Under the pieces are notes generated by a model. That model did not search any database, was not told the DNA's origin, and saw only the letters and a list, made by a program, of their open reading frames with translations. This document shows positions 41,038 through 49,451 of a stretch of 64,000 nucleotides of DNA, piece by piece; positions within the stretch are counted from its first letter, which is position 1, and every line of letters starts with the position of its first letter. The position numbers and the translations under genes were made by a program. Source of the stretch: VGBO01 sp964453335. GTDB lineage: Bacteria; Actinomycetota; Acidimicrobiia; Acidimicrobiales; CAIXPF01. Location: contig CAYVOK010000002.1 in the NCBI GenBank assembly GCA_964453335.1, forward strand, positions 186,001 to 250,000, in the 5' to 3' direction.

Positions 41038-41285
41038 CTGCCACCCCAACGACGCCCCCACCCCAACCGCAACGGACCCGGGCCGAACGGTCAGCCCGAC
41101 GACGGCCCGCACGATCTCGACGACGAGGTCCTGCTCGAACTCGCCGCCGAACTCCGGCGCCTCACGGGCGAACTCACCCGCGGTCTCCGACGCCGCCGCA
41201 CACTGCCATGTCTGTCGAGCCTCACGGCGATGCTCCCGGCGCAGCGGATGCTCACCGACGCGCTGACCGCCCGCGTCGTCGGCGC
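41038..41285 (+). CDS. Unknown protein, cut by assembly gap; probable CTG start
   Basis: The frame from CTG 41038 reads 82 codons to the gap and gives a normal-looking protein: Pro/Asn-rich start, then DLDDEVLLELAAELRRLTGE and LTRGLRRRRTLPCLSSL. GAAGGAG (41024-41030) stands 7 nt before the CTG. The other two frames give Arg/Pro- or Ser/Pro-rich text typical of shadows. It follows the 163-aa gene by 33 nt. The C-terminus is missing. Confidence 0.5.
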
Positions 41286-41385
41286 NNNNNNNNNNNNNNN
41301 NNNNNNNNNNNNNNNNNNNNNNNNNNNNNNNNNNNNNNNNNNNNNNNNNNNNNNNNNNNNNNNNNNNNNNNNNNNNNNNNNNNNN
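41286..41385. other. Assembly gap (100 N)
   Basis: A run of exactly 100 N, the usual placeholder for an unknown length. It separates the sigma-like locus from the secreted protein gene; frames cannot be joined across it. Confidence 0.99.
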
Positions 41386-41793
41386 GACACGTCGTCCTCC
41401 TACATCGAGTACGACTTCGGTGCCGTCACGCTCACCGAGCTCGCGGTCTACTTCGACTTCCTCCGCCCGACCGGCGCGAACGGTCCGACCAACTGGACCA
41501 TCTCCGGCAACGGCACCGTGTCGTGCGCGATCACCGCAGGACTCCCCGGCGCGTCGATCGTCGGCAGCACCATGACCCCTGACAGCACCAACTACCAGAG
41601 CGGCAGCCTGCTGTGCTCCGGGTCCTTCTCGTCGATCCGGTTCACGAAGAACGGGTCGCTCGTCGGTATCGACCGCTTGACAGTCGCCGTCGCCCAGTCC
41701 GCTGTCACAACGCCACCGGCGCCGCCGACGCCGCCGACGCCGCCGACGCCGGCACAGCCGACGACGCCGGTAGCCCCTGCGTACACCGGCTGA
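41386..41793 (+). CDS. Secreted beta-rich protein with Pro-rich tail (5' part in gap)
   Basis: 135 residues of the C-terminal part are visible. A beta-rich domain (SYIEYDFGAVTLTELAVYFD, NWTISGNGTVSCAITAG, GSLLCSGSFSSIRFTKNG) with two cysteines is followed by a Pro/Thr linker and the end TTPVAPAYTG. The next gene has the same order and the same tail, so the two are tandem paralogues. The second protein has a signal peptide, so this one is very likely exported too. The domain may be a carbohydrate-binding-like sandwich (weak inference). Confidence 0.7.
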   Translation, partial: DTSSSYIEYDFGAVTLTELAVYFDFLRPTGANGPTNWTISGNGTVSCAITAGLPGASIVGSTMTPDSTNYQSGSLLCSGSFSSIRFTKNGSLVGIDRLTVAVAQSAVTTPPAPPTPPTPPTPAQPTTPVAPAYTG

Positions 41794-41795
41794 TG

Positions 41796-41813
41796 GCTGC
41801 GCGCACGCGCAGC
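41796..41813 (+). terminator. Hairpin between the two tandem secreted-protein genes
   Basis: GCTGCGCG and CGCGCAGC pair perfectly around a 2-nt centre directly after the stop codon. No T-run follows. It could stop or stabilise the first transcript before the promoter-like TGATACGTT of the second gene. Confidence 0.4.
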
Positions 41814-41828
41814 TGATACGTTTCCACG

Positions 41829-42536
41829 ATGCGAAAGATTCTCGTTCGACTCGGACTCGCAACGGCGGTTGCTCTCGGAACGGCCGTCGTGCCGGTGCAT
41901 ACGGCTGGCGCGGCAATCACCAACCCCGTCGTCGTCGTGTGGGACACGACCCCTGGCGGGGGTTCCACCAACGCACGCGGGGGGACCTTCAGCGGCGGCG
42001 GGGGCACCCTGAACGTCAGCGTGACGGGAGCCGGGGCGTTGCAGTCCTTCCCCATCGTGAGCATGGCGACCCCCTCGGAATACGGCACGCTCTCGGGAAC
42101 GCACGACGCGCTGGCGCACTCCTCGCAGCTGCAGGCCTTCTTCGAGTTCACCTTCTCGAGCGCGGTCAGCGAGGCGAACGTCGTCTTCCGTGACATCAAG
42201 GCCTACCAGAGTGCGTCGACGCCCAGCGGCTACACGATTACAGCAGGCGTCGGCGAAACGGTGAACTGCTCCGTCGAGACGGGCCTCGCAGCAACGACCA
42301 TGTCGAACAACGTCTGGACGTTGCACACCACCGGCATCATGAGCGGCAAGCTGCTCTGCGCCGGCTCGTTCACGAAGCTCAAGTTCACACCGACCGGCTA
42401 CACGATGGGGAACGTCGGCCCGAACATCTGGTGGGATCGCATGACCCTCGTCGTCGACAGCTCCTCCATCCCCTCGCAGGCCCCGCCGTCGCCGACGCCC
42501 GGCACCACGCCGGTGGCCCCCGCGTACACCGGCTGA
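41829..42536 (+). CDS. Secreted protein, paralogue of the upstream one
   Basis: 235 aa. A signal peptide covers residues 1-28 (basic start, ATAVALGTAVVPVHTAGAA). The mature part starts with VVVVWDTTPGGGSTNARGG and has a domain with YTITAGVGETVNCSVETGL and GKLLCAGSFTKLKFTPTG, matching the pattern of its neighbour with two cysteines. A Pro-rich linker and the same end TTPVAPAYTG follow. TACGTT with 6 nt to the ATG suggests a leaderless start. No known domain was recognised. Confidence 0.75.
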   Translation: MRKILVRLGLATAVALGTAVVPVHTAGAAITNPVVVVWDTTPGGGSTNARGGTFSGGGGTLNVSVTGAGALQSFPIVSMATPSEYGTLSGTHDALAHSSQLQAFFEFTFSSAVSEANVVFRDIKAYQSASTPSGYTITAGVGETVNCSVETGLAATTMSNNVWTLHTTGIMSGKLLCAGSFTKLKFTPTGYTMGNVGPNIWWDRMTLVVDSSSIPSQAPPSPTPGTTPVAPAYTG

Positions 42537-42558
42537 TCGATCGGATCACCGTCTCGAA

Positions 42559-42591
42559 GGAACGACCCGGTGCGCTGCGCCGGGTCGTTCC
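42559..42591 (+). terminator. Strong hairpin terminator
   Basis: GGAACGACCCGG (42559-42570) pairs perfectly with CCGGGTCGTTCC (42580-42591). The inner bases can extend the stem. It lies 23 nt after the stop codon of the secreted-protein gene. The T-run is missing, as often seen in GC-rich actinobacteria. Confidence 0.7.
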
Positions 42592-42698
42592 GCGTCCGGC
42601 CGGCGCTGCGCCGGGGTAGGCGACCACGTCCCCCCGCCGGGTAGCGTGCAAATCGGCGGCGGGGGCCGCCACGATCACGACCCGGGGGAGATCACACC

Positions 42699-43769
42699 AT
42701 GGACGTCGGCATCCTCATGCCCTTCGCCAGCGACGGCTGGGACGGCATCACCGACAGCGAGGTCTACGACGAGGAGCTCGGTCTTGCACGGCTCGCGGAC
42801 TCCTTCGGGTTCGACTGCGCCTGGGCGGCGGAGCACCACTTCTTCGGGTACTCGTTCTGCCCCGACAACACGCAGCTGCTGTCCTACCTCGTCGGCACGA
42901 CCGAGCAGATCGACGTCGGCACCGGCGCGGTGATCATGCCGTGGAACGACCCGCTGCGTGTCGCCGAGAAGGCTGCACTCCTCGACAATGTCGCCAAGGG
43001 GCGGTTCCGGTTCGGTGTCGGCCGCGGCCTGTCACGGCGCGAGTACGCCCCGTTCGCTGGTATCGAGATGGACGAGTCGCGCGAGCGGTTCGACGAGGGC
43101 ACCGCGATGGTCATCGAGGCGCTGCGCACCGGGTTCATCGAGGGCAACGGGCCGTTCTACCCCCAGGAGCGGATCGAGATCCGTCCCCGCCCGGAGCGGT
43201 CCTTCGACGACCGCTTCTACTGCGTGGCGTCCTCCGACGACTCCGTCGAGTCGGCGGCCCGCTTCGCCGGTCGCATGACGATGTTCGCCGACCGGTCGTG
43301 GGAGCACCGCATGCCGTCGATCACGCAGTACCGCAAGCGGTACGCGGAACTCCACGGCACCGAGGCACCCCCGGTGATGACGGCCGACTTCTGCCTCGTG
43401 ATGCCCGACGCGGACGCCGCCGAGGAGAAGGCCCGCCAGTACATGGGCACCTACCTCGCGTCGCTGCTCGCCCACTACGAGGTCATGGGCGACCACTTCA
43501 CGAACACCGAGGGGTACGCGGCGTACGCGAAGGCGGCGGAGATCCTCCGACGCGTCGGCGAGAGCGGCTTCCTCGAGATGTTCATGGGCGCCACCTGCTG
43601 GGGCACACCCGACCAGGTGATCGCCAAGCTCGAGGCCCGACGTGAGCTCATCGGGTCGTTCGAGTACACGGCGTCGTTCCGGTACGGCGGCATCCCCTAC
43701 GACGAGGCCCGCGCCTCGATGACGCTGTTCGCCGACGAGGTACTGCCGGTCATCAAGACCTGGAACTGA
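42699..43769 (+). CDS. LLM-class flavin-dependent oxidoreductase
   Basis: 356 aa with GGGGGAG upstream of the ATG. Features of the luciferase-like fold are GFDCAWAAEHHF near residue 45, VGTGAVIMPWNDPLRVAEKA, ALLDNVAKGRFRFGVGRGL and ATCWGTPDQVIAKLE near 305. The family uses FMN or coenzyme F420 for oxidation or oxygen insertion on varied substrates; the text does not decide which. It converges with the OYE-like gene (26 nt between stops), and both may act in the same degradation network. Confidence 0.88.
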   Translation: MDVGILMPFASDGWDGITDSEVYDEELGLARLADSFGFDCAWAAEHHFFGYSFCPDNTQLLSYLVGTTEQIDVGTGAVIMPWNDPLRVAEKAALLDNVAKGRFRFGVGRGLSRREYAPFAGIEMDESRERFDEGTAMVIEALRTGFIEGNGPFYPQERIEIRPRPERSFDDRFYCVASSDDSVESAARFAGRMTMFADRSWEHRMPSITQYRKRYAELHGTEAPPVMTADFCLVMPDADAAEEKARQYMGTYLASLLAHYEVMGDHFTNTEGYAAYAKAAEILRRVGESGFLEMFMGATCWGTPDQVIAKLEARRELIGSFEYTASFRYGGIPYDEARASMTLFADEVLPVIKTWN

Positions 43770-43795
43770 GGGACCGTCGCCGGCGCCCGCTCCGG

Positions 43796-44878
43796 TCAGG
43801 CGTCGGCGACGAACCCCTTGAACGACCCGGCGAGGTACTCCACGAACCGGGGCGAGACGGCCTCGGCGAGCAGATGGTCGCGCGGCACGGGCTGGGAGAC
43901 CGGCACGAAGTCCGGATCCGCGAGCATGCGCTTCGGGTAGTCGTGGTGGATGATCGCCGCGCGCCCGAGGAGCGCGATGTCGACGCCCATGTCGACGACG
44001 CGCCGCACCTCGTCGGGCGTGCGCAGCTTGCCGGCGACGCCGAGCCGGGTGTCGCCCCGCGGCAGGTCGAGGAAGTACTCGATCAGCATCCGGTCGCCGT
44101 AGGCCTCGTCGACCGGCTTCTTGAAGCAGTCCCACAGCGACATGTCGACGTACTCGACGAGGTCACCGGCGAGGAGCTCGCCGGCGAGTTCGACGATCTC
44201 GGGGAGCTGCATCCCGAACCGTTCGGGTGACAACCGCACCCCGACGTTGAAGTCGGCTCCGCAGCGCGCCCGGATGCCGTCGAGGATCGCGAACAGGAAC
44301 CGTGCCCGGTTCTCGAGCGAACCGCCCCACCGGTCGGTGCGGCGGTTCAGTTCCGTCGACAGGAACTCACAGATCAGGTAGCCGTGTGCGCCGTGCAGTT
44401 CGACGCCGTGCCATCCGGCCCGTTCGGCCCGCACCGCGGCCTGGACGAAGGACTCCACCGCAGCTTCGACCTCGTCGCCGGTCATCCCCCGGGCACCGGA
44501 CTCAGGGTCGTCGGAGGGGCACACCGGCTCACCGACGAGCGCAGCGGGCGCACGGTTGCCGGCGTGGTGGAGCTGCACGATCGACAGCGACCCGGTCACG
44601 TTGATGTCGGCCGCGAGCCGGGTGAGGCCGTCGAGGTGCTCGTCGCCGAAGATGCCGATCTGACCGGGGAACCCCTGGCCGACCTTCTGCACGTGTGCCG
44701 CGGCCGACATCGTCGCACCGAAACCGCCCTCGGCCCGCCGCAGAAGCCACGTGTGCTCCTCGGTGGAGCACGTGCCGTCGTCGTGGGACTGGGTGTTGGT
44801 GAGCGGGGCGAGCATGAAGCGGTTCGGCATCGCCGGACCGCGTCGGAACGTGACCTGGTCGAACAGGGAGGCAGCCAT
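43796..44878 (-). CDS. Old Yellow Enzyme-type NADH:flavin oxidoreductase
   Basis: 360 aa from ATG 44878, with AAGGG 9 nt before it; a TTG at 44887 is less likely. NRFMLAPLTNTQSHDDGTC at the start, LHHAGNRAP, GWHGVELHGAHGYLICEFLS and NRRTDRWGGSLENRARFL are clear OYE signatures. The histidine pair ELHGAHGYL region binds substrate. FMN would be the cofactor. The enzyme reduces activated C=C bonds. The shorter length (about 360 aa) indicates the single-domain type without the Fe-S extension of 2,4-dienoyl-CoA reductases. Confidence 0.92.
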   Translation of the reverse strand: MAASLFDQVTFRRGPAMPNRFMLAPLTNTQSHDDGTCSTEEHTWLLRRAEGGFGATMSAAAHVQKVGQGFPGQIGIFGDEHLDGLTRLAADINVTGSLSIVQLHHAGNRAPAALVGEPVCPSDDPESGARGMTGDEVEAAVESFVQAAVRAERAGWHGVELHGAHGYLICEFLSTELNRRTDRWGGSLENRARFLFAILDGIRARCGADFNVGVRLSPERFGMQLPEIVELAGELLAGDLVEYVDMSLWDCFKKPVDEAYGDRMLIEYFLDLPRGDTRLGVAGKLRTPDEVRRVVDMGVDIALLGRAAIIHHDYPKRMLADPDFVPVSQPVPRDHLLAEAVSPRFVEYLAGSFKGFVADA

Positions 44879-44929
44879 GAGGGGCAACCCTTGCAGACGA
44901 CGGGGCGCGTCGCCAGCGAGGTCGGCGGC

Positions 44930-45514
44930 TCAGCGCGTCGACCGGCACCCGAGCGCGTCGGGTGCAGCGGCACACAACTCGGCGAGGAGGGTGCGCATCT
45001 TCGCGAGTTCGTCGGACTGCACCTTCCGCACTTCCTTGGCGAGGTCGCGCGCTTCGTCCATGCGCCCGTCGCGGAGCTGCGTGTCGGCGAGGGCGACCGC
45101 CCCGTCGTGGTGCTCGATCATGAGCACCAGCCACTCGGTGTCGAAGTCGACGCCGGTGAGCCCCGCCAGTGCGTCGACCCGGGACCGGTCGAGGTGCCCG
45201 GGGAACGTCTCGGCGAGCGGCACGTCCCAGTCCCCCGCCCACCGTTCCATGAGCGCGAGCTCGCGGGCGTGGTAGCCGCCCATCTCGAACACCAGACCGC
45301 GCAGGCGCACGTCCTCGGCCGACCACGCCGCCGTCCCGTTCAGTTCCTGACCGAGGTGGTGGTGCGGGATGAGGGCGCCGACGAAGGCCCGTTCCGCGGC
45401 ACCGGGGACCGTCACCGGCTCCCGGCACGCCACCGTCGCCACGACGCAGAGCACGACGAGTGCAACGGACCGCATGGTCCGACGTCGGGGCGGCATGACA
45501 GGCGGGTGCATCAC
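44930..45514 (-). CDS. DUF305 (ferritin-like) lipoprotein
   Basis: 194 aa from GTG 45514 (ATG 45511 is the next codon). The N-terminal hydrophobic part ends in VVATVAC, a lipobox-like site. The DUF305 pattern is visible as FVGALIPHHHLGQEL, then YHARELALMERW and WLVLMIEHHDGAVALADTQL. The His-rich sets suggest metal (often copper) binding outside the membrane. Its start overlaps the stop of the surface protein gene by 4 nt, so it is translated after it. The function of DUF305 proteins is largely unknown. Confidence 0.87.
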   Translation of the reverse strand: MMHPPVMPPRRRTMRSVALVVLCVVATVACREPVTVPGAAERAFVGALIPHHHLGQELNGTAAWSAEDVRLRGLVFEMGGYHARELALMERWAGDWDVPLAETFPGHLDRSRVDALAGLTGVDFDTEWLVLMIEHHDGAVALADTQLRDGRMDEARDLAKEVRKVQSDELAKMRTLLAELCAAAPDALGCRSTR

Positions 45515-48500
45515 CGGGGGATCGTAGGGGTGCCACGACGACGCGCGCCGGAGCGGACGACGACCCCGACGGCGACGAGACCGACGCCCACCACCACGAC
45601 GATCGCCGCCGACCCGGTTGCGGCGAGCGCGGGCGCCGGGGGCGGCGCGGGCGCTGGTACGGGTTGCGGTGTCGTCGGCACGGTCGGTGTGGTCGGTGTC
45701 GTCGGCGTGGTCGGCGGGGGCGGCGGGGGCGGCAGTTCGGCGAGGCCGAACGCCCAGCCGTCCGAGGTCGCACCCGGCGAGGCGAGCAGCGGCGTGGTCG
45801 CACCGGCGGCGGTCGTGGCCCGTGATCCGGTGGGCAGGTCGATCGCGACGACGTACGCGAACCCGAGCGCGAGCGTGCCGAAACCGAAGCTCCCGTCCGA
45901 CGACGTACCGACCGGTGCGACGACCGTCCCGCTCGCGTCGGTCGCCGCTGCGCCACCGCTGCGCACGATCCGCACGGTCACACCAGATCGGCCCGGCTCG
46001 CCGGTGTCGCGCACGCCGTCACCGTCGGTGTCGTCCCACACGATCCCGGTGACGCCACCGATGCCGAGCAGGGCGACGTCGAGCGCCGTGGCGCTCGATC
46101 CGTGCGTGGTGAGGACCGCCGAGTCGGCGACGGCACCCGACCCGGTGAGGTACCCGGCGGGCGCCGAGGCCGTTACTCGGTAGGCGTGGCCGCCGACGAG
46201 CGACGCGAACTCGTACGCCCCCCCGACGCCGCTCGTCGTCGACCCAACGGTCCCGCCGACGGGGTCGAGCGCGCTGCCACCGCCGACCCGGGTGACGCCG
46301 ACGACCGCTCCGGTCACCGCCGCTTCGCCGACGTCGCGGACGCCGTCTGCGTCCCGGTCCCACCACACCGAGCCGCCGACGGCGACACCAGGGCGGTGGA
46401 ACCCGAGATCGAGGGTATGGTCGTTCACGCCGAGCGTGGCGACGCCGACGGTCACCATCGGCCACCCGGCGACGACGGCTGCGTCGGAGTCGGTCGACGT
46501 CGGTCCGACGTGCCGGGCGGTCGTGACGAACCCGGCGAGCGGGCCGGTGCCCGTGTGGTCGGGGGCGTGGTCGGCGTGGACGCTGAATGCCCGGTCCGGC
46601 CGGAACCCGCCACCGACGGCGTCACCCGGGTCGGTGTCGACGCGACTGTCGAACGCCCACGTCCCGTCCGCTCCGGTGACGGCGGTGCCGACGACGGTGC
46701 CCGTCGCGCTGCGCAGGTGCAGGGTCACCCCGGCGATGCCGCCCTCATCGGCGTCCTGGCGCCCGTCCGCGTCGCGGTCCCACCAGACGCGGTTGCCGAT
46801 CTGGGTGGGAGGGCCCGGGCAGAACAGTTCGACGTCGCCGATCGACGTCGACGCACGGAACGTGTCGAGGTGTGCGTCGGTGGCGCCGGTCGCAGCAAGC
46901 ACGACGCCGCCGGTCCGTTCCCCGTCGTCGCCGTCGTAGCGCCGCAGGCCGGCGGTGTCCCCGGCGTCGGTCGGCGCGGTCGCACCGACGACGAGGTCAC
47001 TGTGCAAGGCGACGACGCCGCCGTGGGTGGTCTCGAGGTGGCTGCCCTCACCCGATGCGGCGAAGACGTTGTCGTCGAAGAACTCCCGGTACGGGGTCGT
47101 CGCGTTGAGTCCCGCCCAGCTCCGTCCGACGGCCGTGCGGCCCGCGCAGCTGCCGTCGGACTCCTGCTGGAACCCGGTGCCGTTCGGGCACAGGAGCACG
47201 AGATCGCCGGTCGCGAACGCCTTGACAAGATTGCTGGAACCGCTCAACGGCTCGTAGTTCTCGGTGCCGAACTGCAGCGAGAACCGGTCCGCGAACGCGA
47301 CGACGATGGCCCCGTCGTCGAGGACCGTGATCCCCGTGAGCAACGGCTGCGGCCACCAGCGACGCGCAACGACCTGATCGACCTCGTCTACCGGCACCAT
47401 CTCGCCGATGGACGTCCCTCGNNNNNNNNNNNNNNNNNNNNNNNNNNNNNNNNNNNNNNNNNNNNNNNNNNNNNNNNNNNNNNNNNNNNNNNNNNNNNNN
47501 NNNNNNNNNNNNNNNNNNNNNCGCACCTCGGTGGCGCTCGCGCACGTGGCGGCCGGCACGGCGAACCCGGTGCGGGTGCCGAGTTCGGGCACGCCGTCGT
47601 CGTCGGTGTCACCGAGCGCGAACCGGTGCACCGTGCGCTCGTACAGGTCGGTGACCCACAGGTACCGTCCGTCGGCTGAGATCTCGATGTCGCCGAGACC
47701 CTCGCGACCGACGGCGGGGTAGGTGGCGAGGTCGGCGGAACGCCAGTCGGTCGTGATCCCCCGCGCTGCGGCGCCGTAGGTGGTCGCCGGCGCGGCGGCG
47801 GCACTGAGGGCGAGGCCGGCGTCGGCCCGCAGGTCGAACGACGTGACGAGCGCGCCGGTCGAGGCGTCGAGCACGTACAGCCCGCCGATCCCTTCGGGGC
47901 CGAGGTCGGCGTGGCGGCGGAGCACGGCGGCGGCCCAGAGGTGTCCGGTGCCCGGTTGCGGGGCGAGTCCCCACACCGCGCCGGTGGTCGCCTTGGTCGC
48001 AACGGTCGCCGGGGTCGCCCCTGCCCAGGTGGTGCGGGCCACGGTCGACGTCGCCGCGTACGCGTCGCCACGCGGGCCGGGTCGCAGGCAGGTGGCGACG
48101 ACGGTCGGGTCGGTCACGTTGTCGGAACACCATGCGGTGGGTCGGGCGACACCGTGCCGCAGGTCGGTGGTGCCGGCGACGGCGAACTGCAGCGACGACC
48201 CACTGCCGGTCCCGGTCGCCGCGGACGTGAGGTCGGCAGGACCGGTGTGTTCGACGCGCCACGAGCTCACGGGCGCGGTGCCGGCGGGCAGCGTGATCGT
48301 CCAGTCGCCCGCGCCGTCGGTGACCGTGGTCCCTGCGCTCGTGCCGTCGGCTGCGGTCACCTCGACGACGACGCCGGTGACGCCGGGTTCACCGGCGTCC
48401 TCGATCCCGTTCGCGTCACGGTCGAGGAACACCCGACCCCCGATCAGGGGTGGCACGGTCGTCGGCCCGTTCGCCCCGGCGTCCCCGATGACCGGTCTGC

Positions 48501-48582
48501 CGGTCACGGCGGCGACGAACGACAGCAGCAGCACGGCGCCGACCAGACGGCCGACGCGCCGCACAGCGCGGCTTCCCCCCAT
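45511..48582 (-). CDS. Sortase-type surface protein with SdrD_B repeats and beta-propeller-like region, split by gap
   Basis: About 1023 aa nominal from ATG 48582 (GGGGGGACAACC upstream), with an assembly gap in the middle. A signal peptide covers residues 1-33. The first SdrD_B repeat is IGGRVFLDRDANGIEDAGEP; later repeats are GNRVWWDRDADGRQDADEGG, GGSVWWDRDADGVRDVGEA and TGIVWDDTDGDGVRDTGEPG, with Asp-rich Ca2+ loops. Between them (about 180-600) is a beta-propeller-like region (GDIEISADGRYLWVTDLYER). The C-terminus has a Pro/Thr wall-spanning segment, LAATG (an LPxTG-like sorting motif), a hydrophobic helix and a basic tail. It should be anchored to peptidoglycan by a sortase. Confidence 0.82.
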   Translation of the reverse strand: MGGSRAVRRVGRLVGAVLLLSFVAAVTGRPVIGDAGANGPTTVPPLIGGRVFLDRDANGIEDAGEPGVTGVVVEVTAADGTSAGTTVTDGAGDWTITLPAGTAPVSSWRVEHTGPADLTSAATGTGSGSSLQFAVAGTTDLRHGVARPTAWCSDNVTDPTVVATCLRPGPRGDAYAATSTVARTTWAGATPATVATKATTGAVWGLAPQPGTGHLWAAAVLRRHADLGPEGIGGLYVLDASTGALVTSFDLRADAGLALSAAAAPATTYGAAARGITTDWRSADLATYPAVGREGLGDIEISADGRYLWVTDLYERTVHRFALGDTDDDGVPELGTRTGFAVPAATCASATEVXXXXXXXXXXXXXXXXXXXXXXXXXXXXXXXXXXRGTSIGEMVPVDEVDQVVARRWWPQPLLTGITVLDDGAIVVAFADRFSLQFGTENYEPLSGSSNLVKAFATGDLVLLCPNGTGFQQESDGSCAGRTAVGRSWAGLNATTPYREFFDDNVFAASGEGSHLETTHGGVVALHSDLVVGATAPTDAGDTAGLRRYDGDDGERTGGVVLAATGATDAHLDTFRASTSIGDVELFCPGPPTQIGNRVWWDRDADGRQDADEGGIAGVTLHLRSATGTVVGTAVTGADGTWAFDSRVDTDPGDAVGGGFRPDRAFSVHADHAPDHTGTGPLAGFVTTARHVGPTSTDSDAAVVAGWPMVTVGVATLGVNDHTLDLGFHRPGVAVGGSVWWDRDADGVRDVGEAAVTGAVVGVTRVGGGSALDPVGGTVGSTTSGVGGAYEFASLVGGHAYRVTASAPAGYLTGSGAVADSAVLTTHGSSATALDVALLGIGGVTGIVWDDTDGDGVRDTGEPGRSGVTVRIVRSGGAAATDASGTVVAPVGTSSDGSFGFGTLALGFAYVVAIDLPTGSRATTAAGATTPLLASPGATSDGWAFGLAELPPPPPPPTTPTTPTTPTVPTTPQPVPAPAPPPAPALAATGSAAIVVVVGVGLVAVGVVVRSGARRRGTPTIPR
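47422..47521. other. Assembly gap (100 N) inside the surface protein gene
   Basis: Exactly 100 N. The coding frame on both sides happens to agree, but 100 is not a multiple of three and the real length is unknown, so residues are missing or the frame match is chance. Confidence 0.99.
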
Positions 48583-48678
48583 TGGTTGTCCCCCCAGCTC
48601 ACCGACCGCCGAGGCGGTCGGGCCCTCCAAGCTGGGCGCAGCGTAGGGGTGCGTCGACCCCGCCGCTCCGACGTTGTG

Positions 48679-49440
48679 TCAGTAGACGAAGCGCTCGCGC
48701 CAGGCGTCGATGTGGTCCGCGGGTGTCCCTGCTGCGAGCAACCACGACGCCGTGTCACCGTGGCGAGCGGTGAACCCGTCGAGGAACACCTCCATCGCAC
48801 CGGCCGGTGCCTGCTGCAGCACCGGTGGACGGGGCGCTTCGTCGAGCGGGTTCCCGGCGCGCCGGCGCATCGCAGCGACGACCCGTGCCATCCGGGCGTC
48901 GGTCATCGCGTAGTCGGCGACGATCGTGGCCCGGTCGACCCCGGCGAGGGCGAGCAGGTGCGCGACGACCACGCCCGTGCGGTCCTTGCCCGCTGCGCAG
49001 TGCACGTACGCCGCACCGTCGCCCCCGGTCGTGGCGAGCGCTGCGAGGATCGTGCGGAGGTGGTCGACGGCGATCTCGTTCATCGCGAGGTACGCCTCCC
49101 CCATCCAGCGCACCGCGGCGTCGCCGCGCAGTGACGCGTCGGCGGTGAACGTCTTCGCCATGAGCGTCCGGTCGACCACGGGGACGCGGACCCGGCGGGC
49201 ACCGGCTGCGGTGACCGGGCAGTCCGGGATGGCCTCGTGCTCCTCGTCCGACCGCAGGTCGACGACGAGCGCGACGTTGCGCCGCTGCACGAGGGTCTCG
49301 ACGTCCGCCGCCGTCGCAGCGATCGGGTCGTCACCGCGGAGCAGCACCCCCGGTCGGGTGGTACGTCCGTCGACGGTCGGCAGACCACCGAGGCAGCGGA
49401 CGTTGACGAGGCCTTCGAGGTCGATCCAGCGGTCGCTCAC
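48679..49440 (-). CDS. Tyrosine-protein phosphatase (PTP, lipid phosphatase-like)
   Basis: 253 aa from GTG 49440, placed after the stop of the ThDP gene. WIDLEGLVNVRCLGGLPTVD and the Arg/Asp region LLRGDDP fit the N-terminal part of bacterial DSP/PtpB-like phosphatases. LVVDLRSDEEHE follows. The P-loop is VHCAAGKDRTGVVVA (C-x5-R). After it come DYAMTD and a helical end. PtpB-type enzymes remove phosphate from tyrosine or lipids. The two genes have 11 nt between them, so probably one transcript. Confidence 0.88.
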   Translation of the reverse strand: MSDRWIDLEGLVNVRCLGGLPTVDGRTTRPGVLLRGDDPIAATAADVETLVQRRNVALVVDLRSDEEHEAIPDCPVTAAGARRVRVPVVDRTLMAKTFTADASLRGDAAVRWMGEAYLAMNEIAVDHLRTILAALATTGGDGAAYVHCAAGKDRTGVVVAHLLALAGVDRATIVADYAMTDARMARVVAAMRRRAGNPLDEAPRPPVLQQAPAGAMEVFLDGFTARHGDTASWLLAAGTPADHIDAWRERFVY

Positions 49441-49451
49441 GCCCGCGGACG

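Noticed and set aside
41230..41793. One gene spanning the gap at 41286
   Set aside because: The left part of this frame is not the coding frame chosen by the ribosome site and composition, and 100 N is a placeholder.
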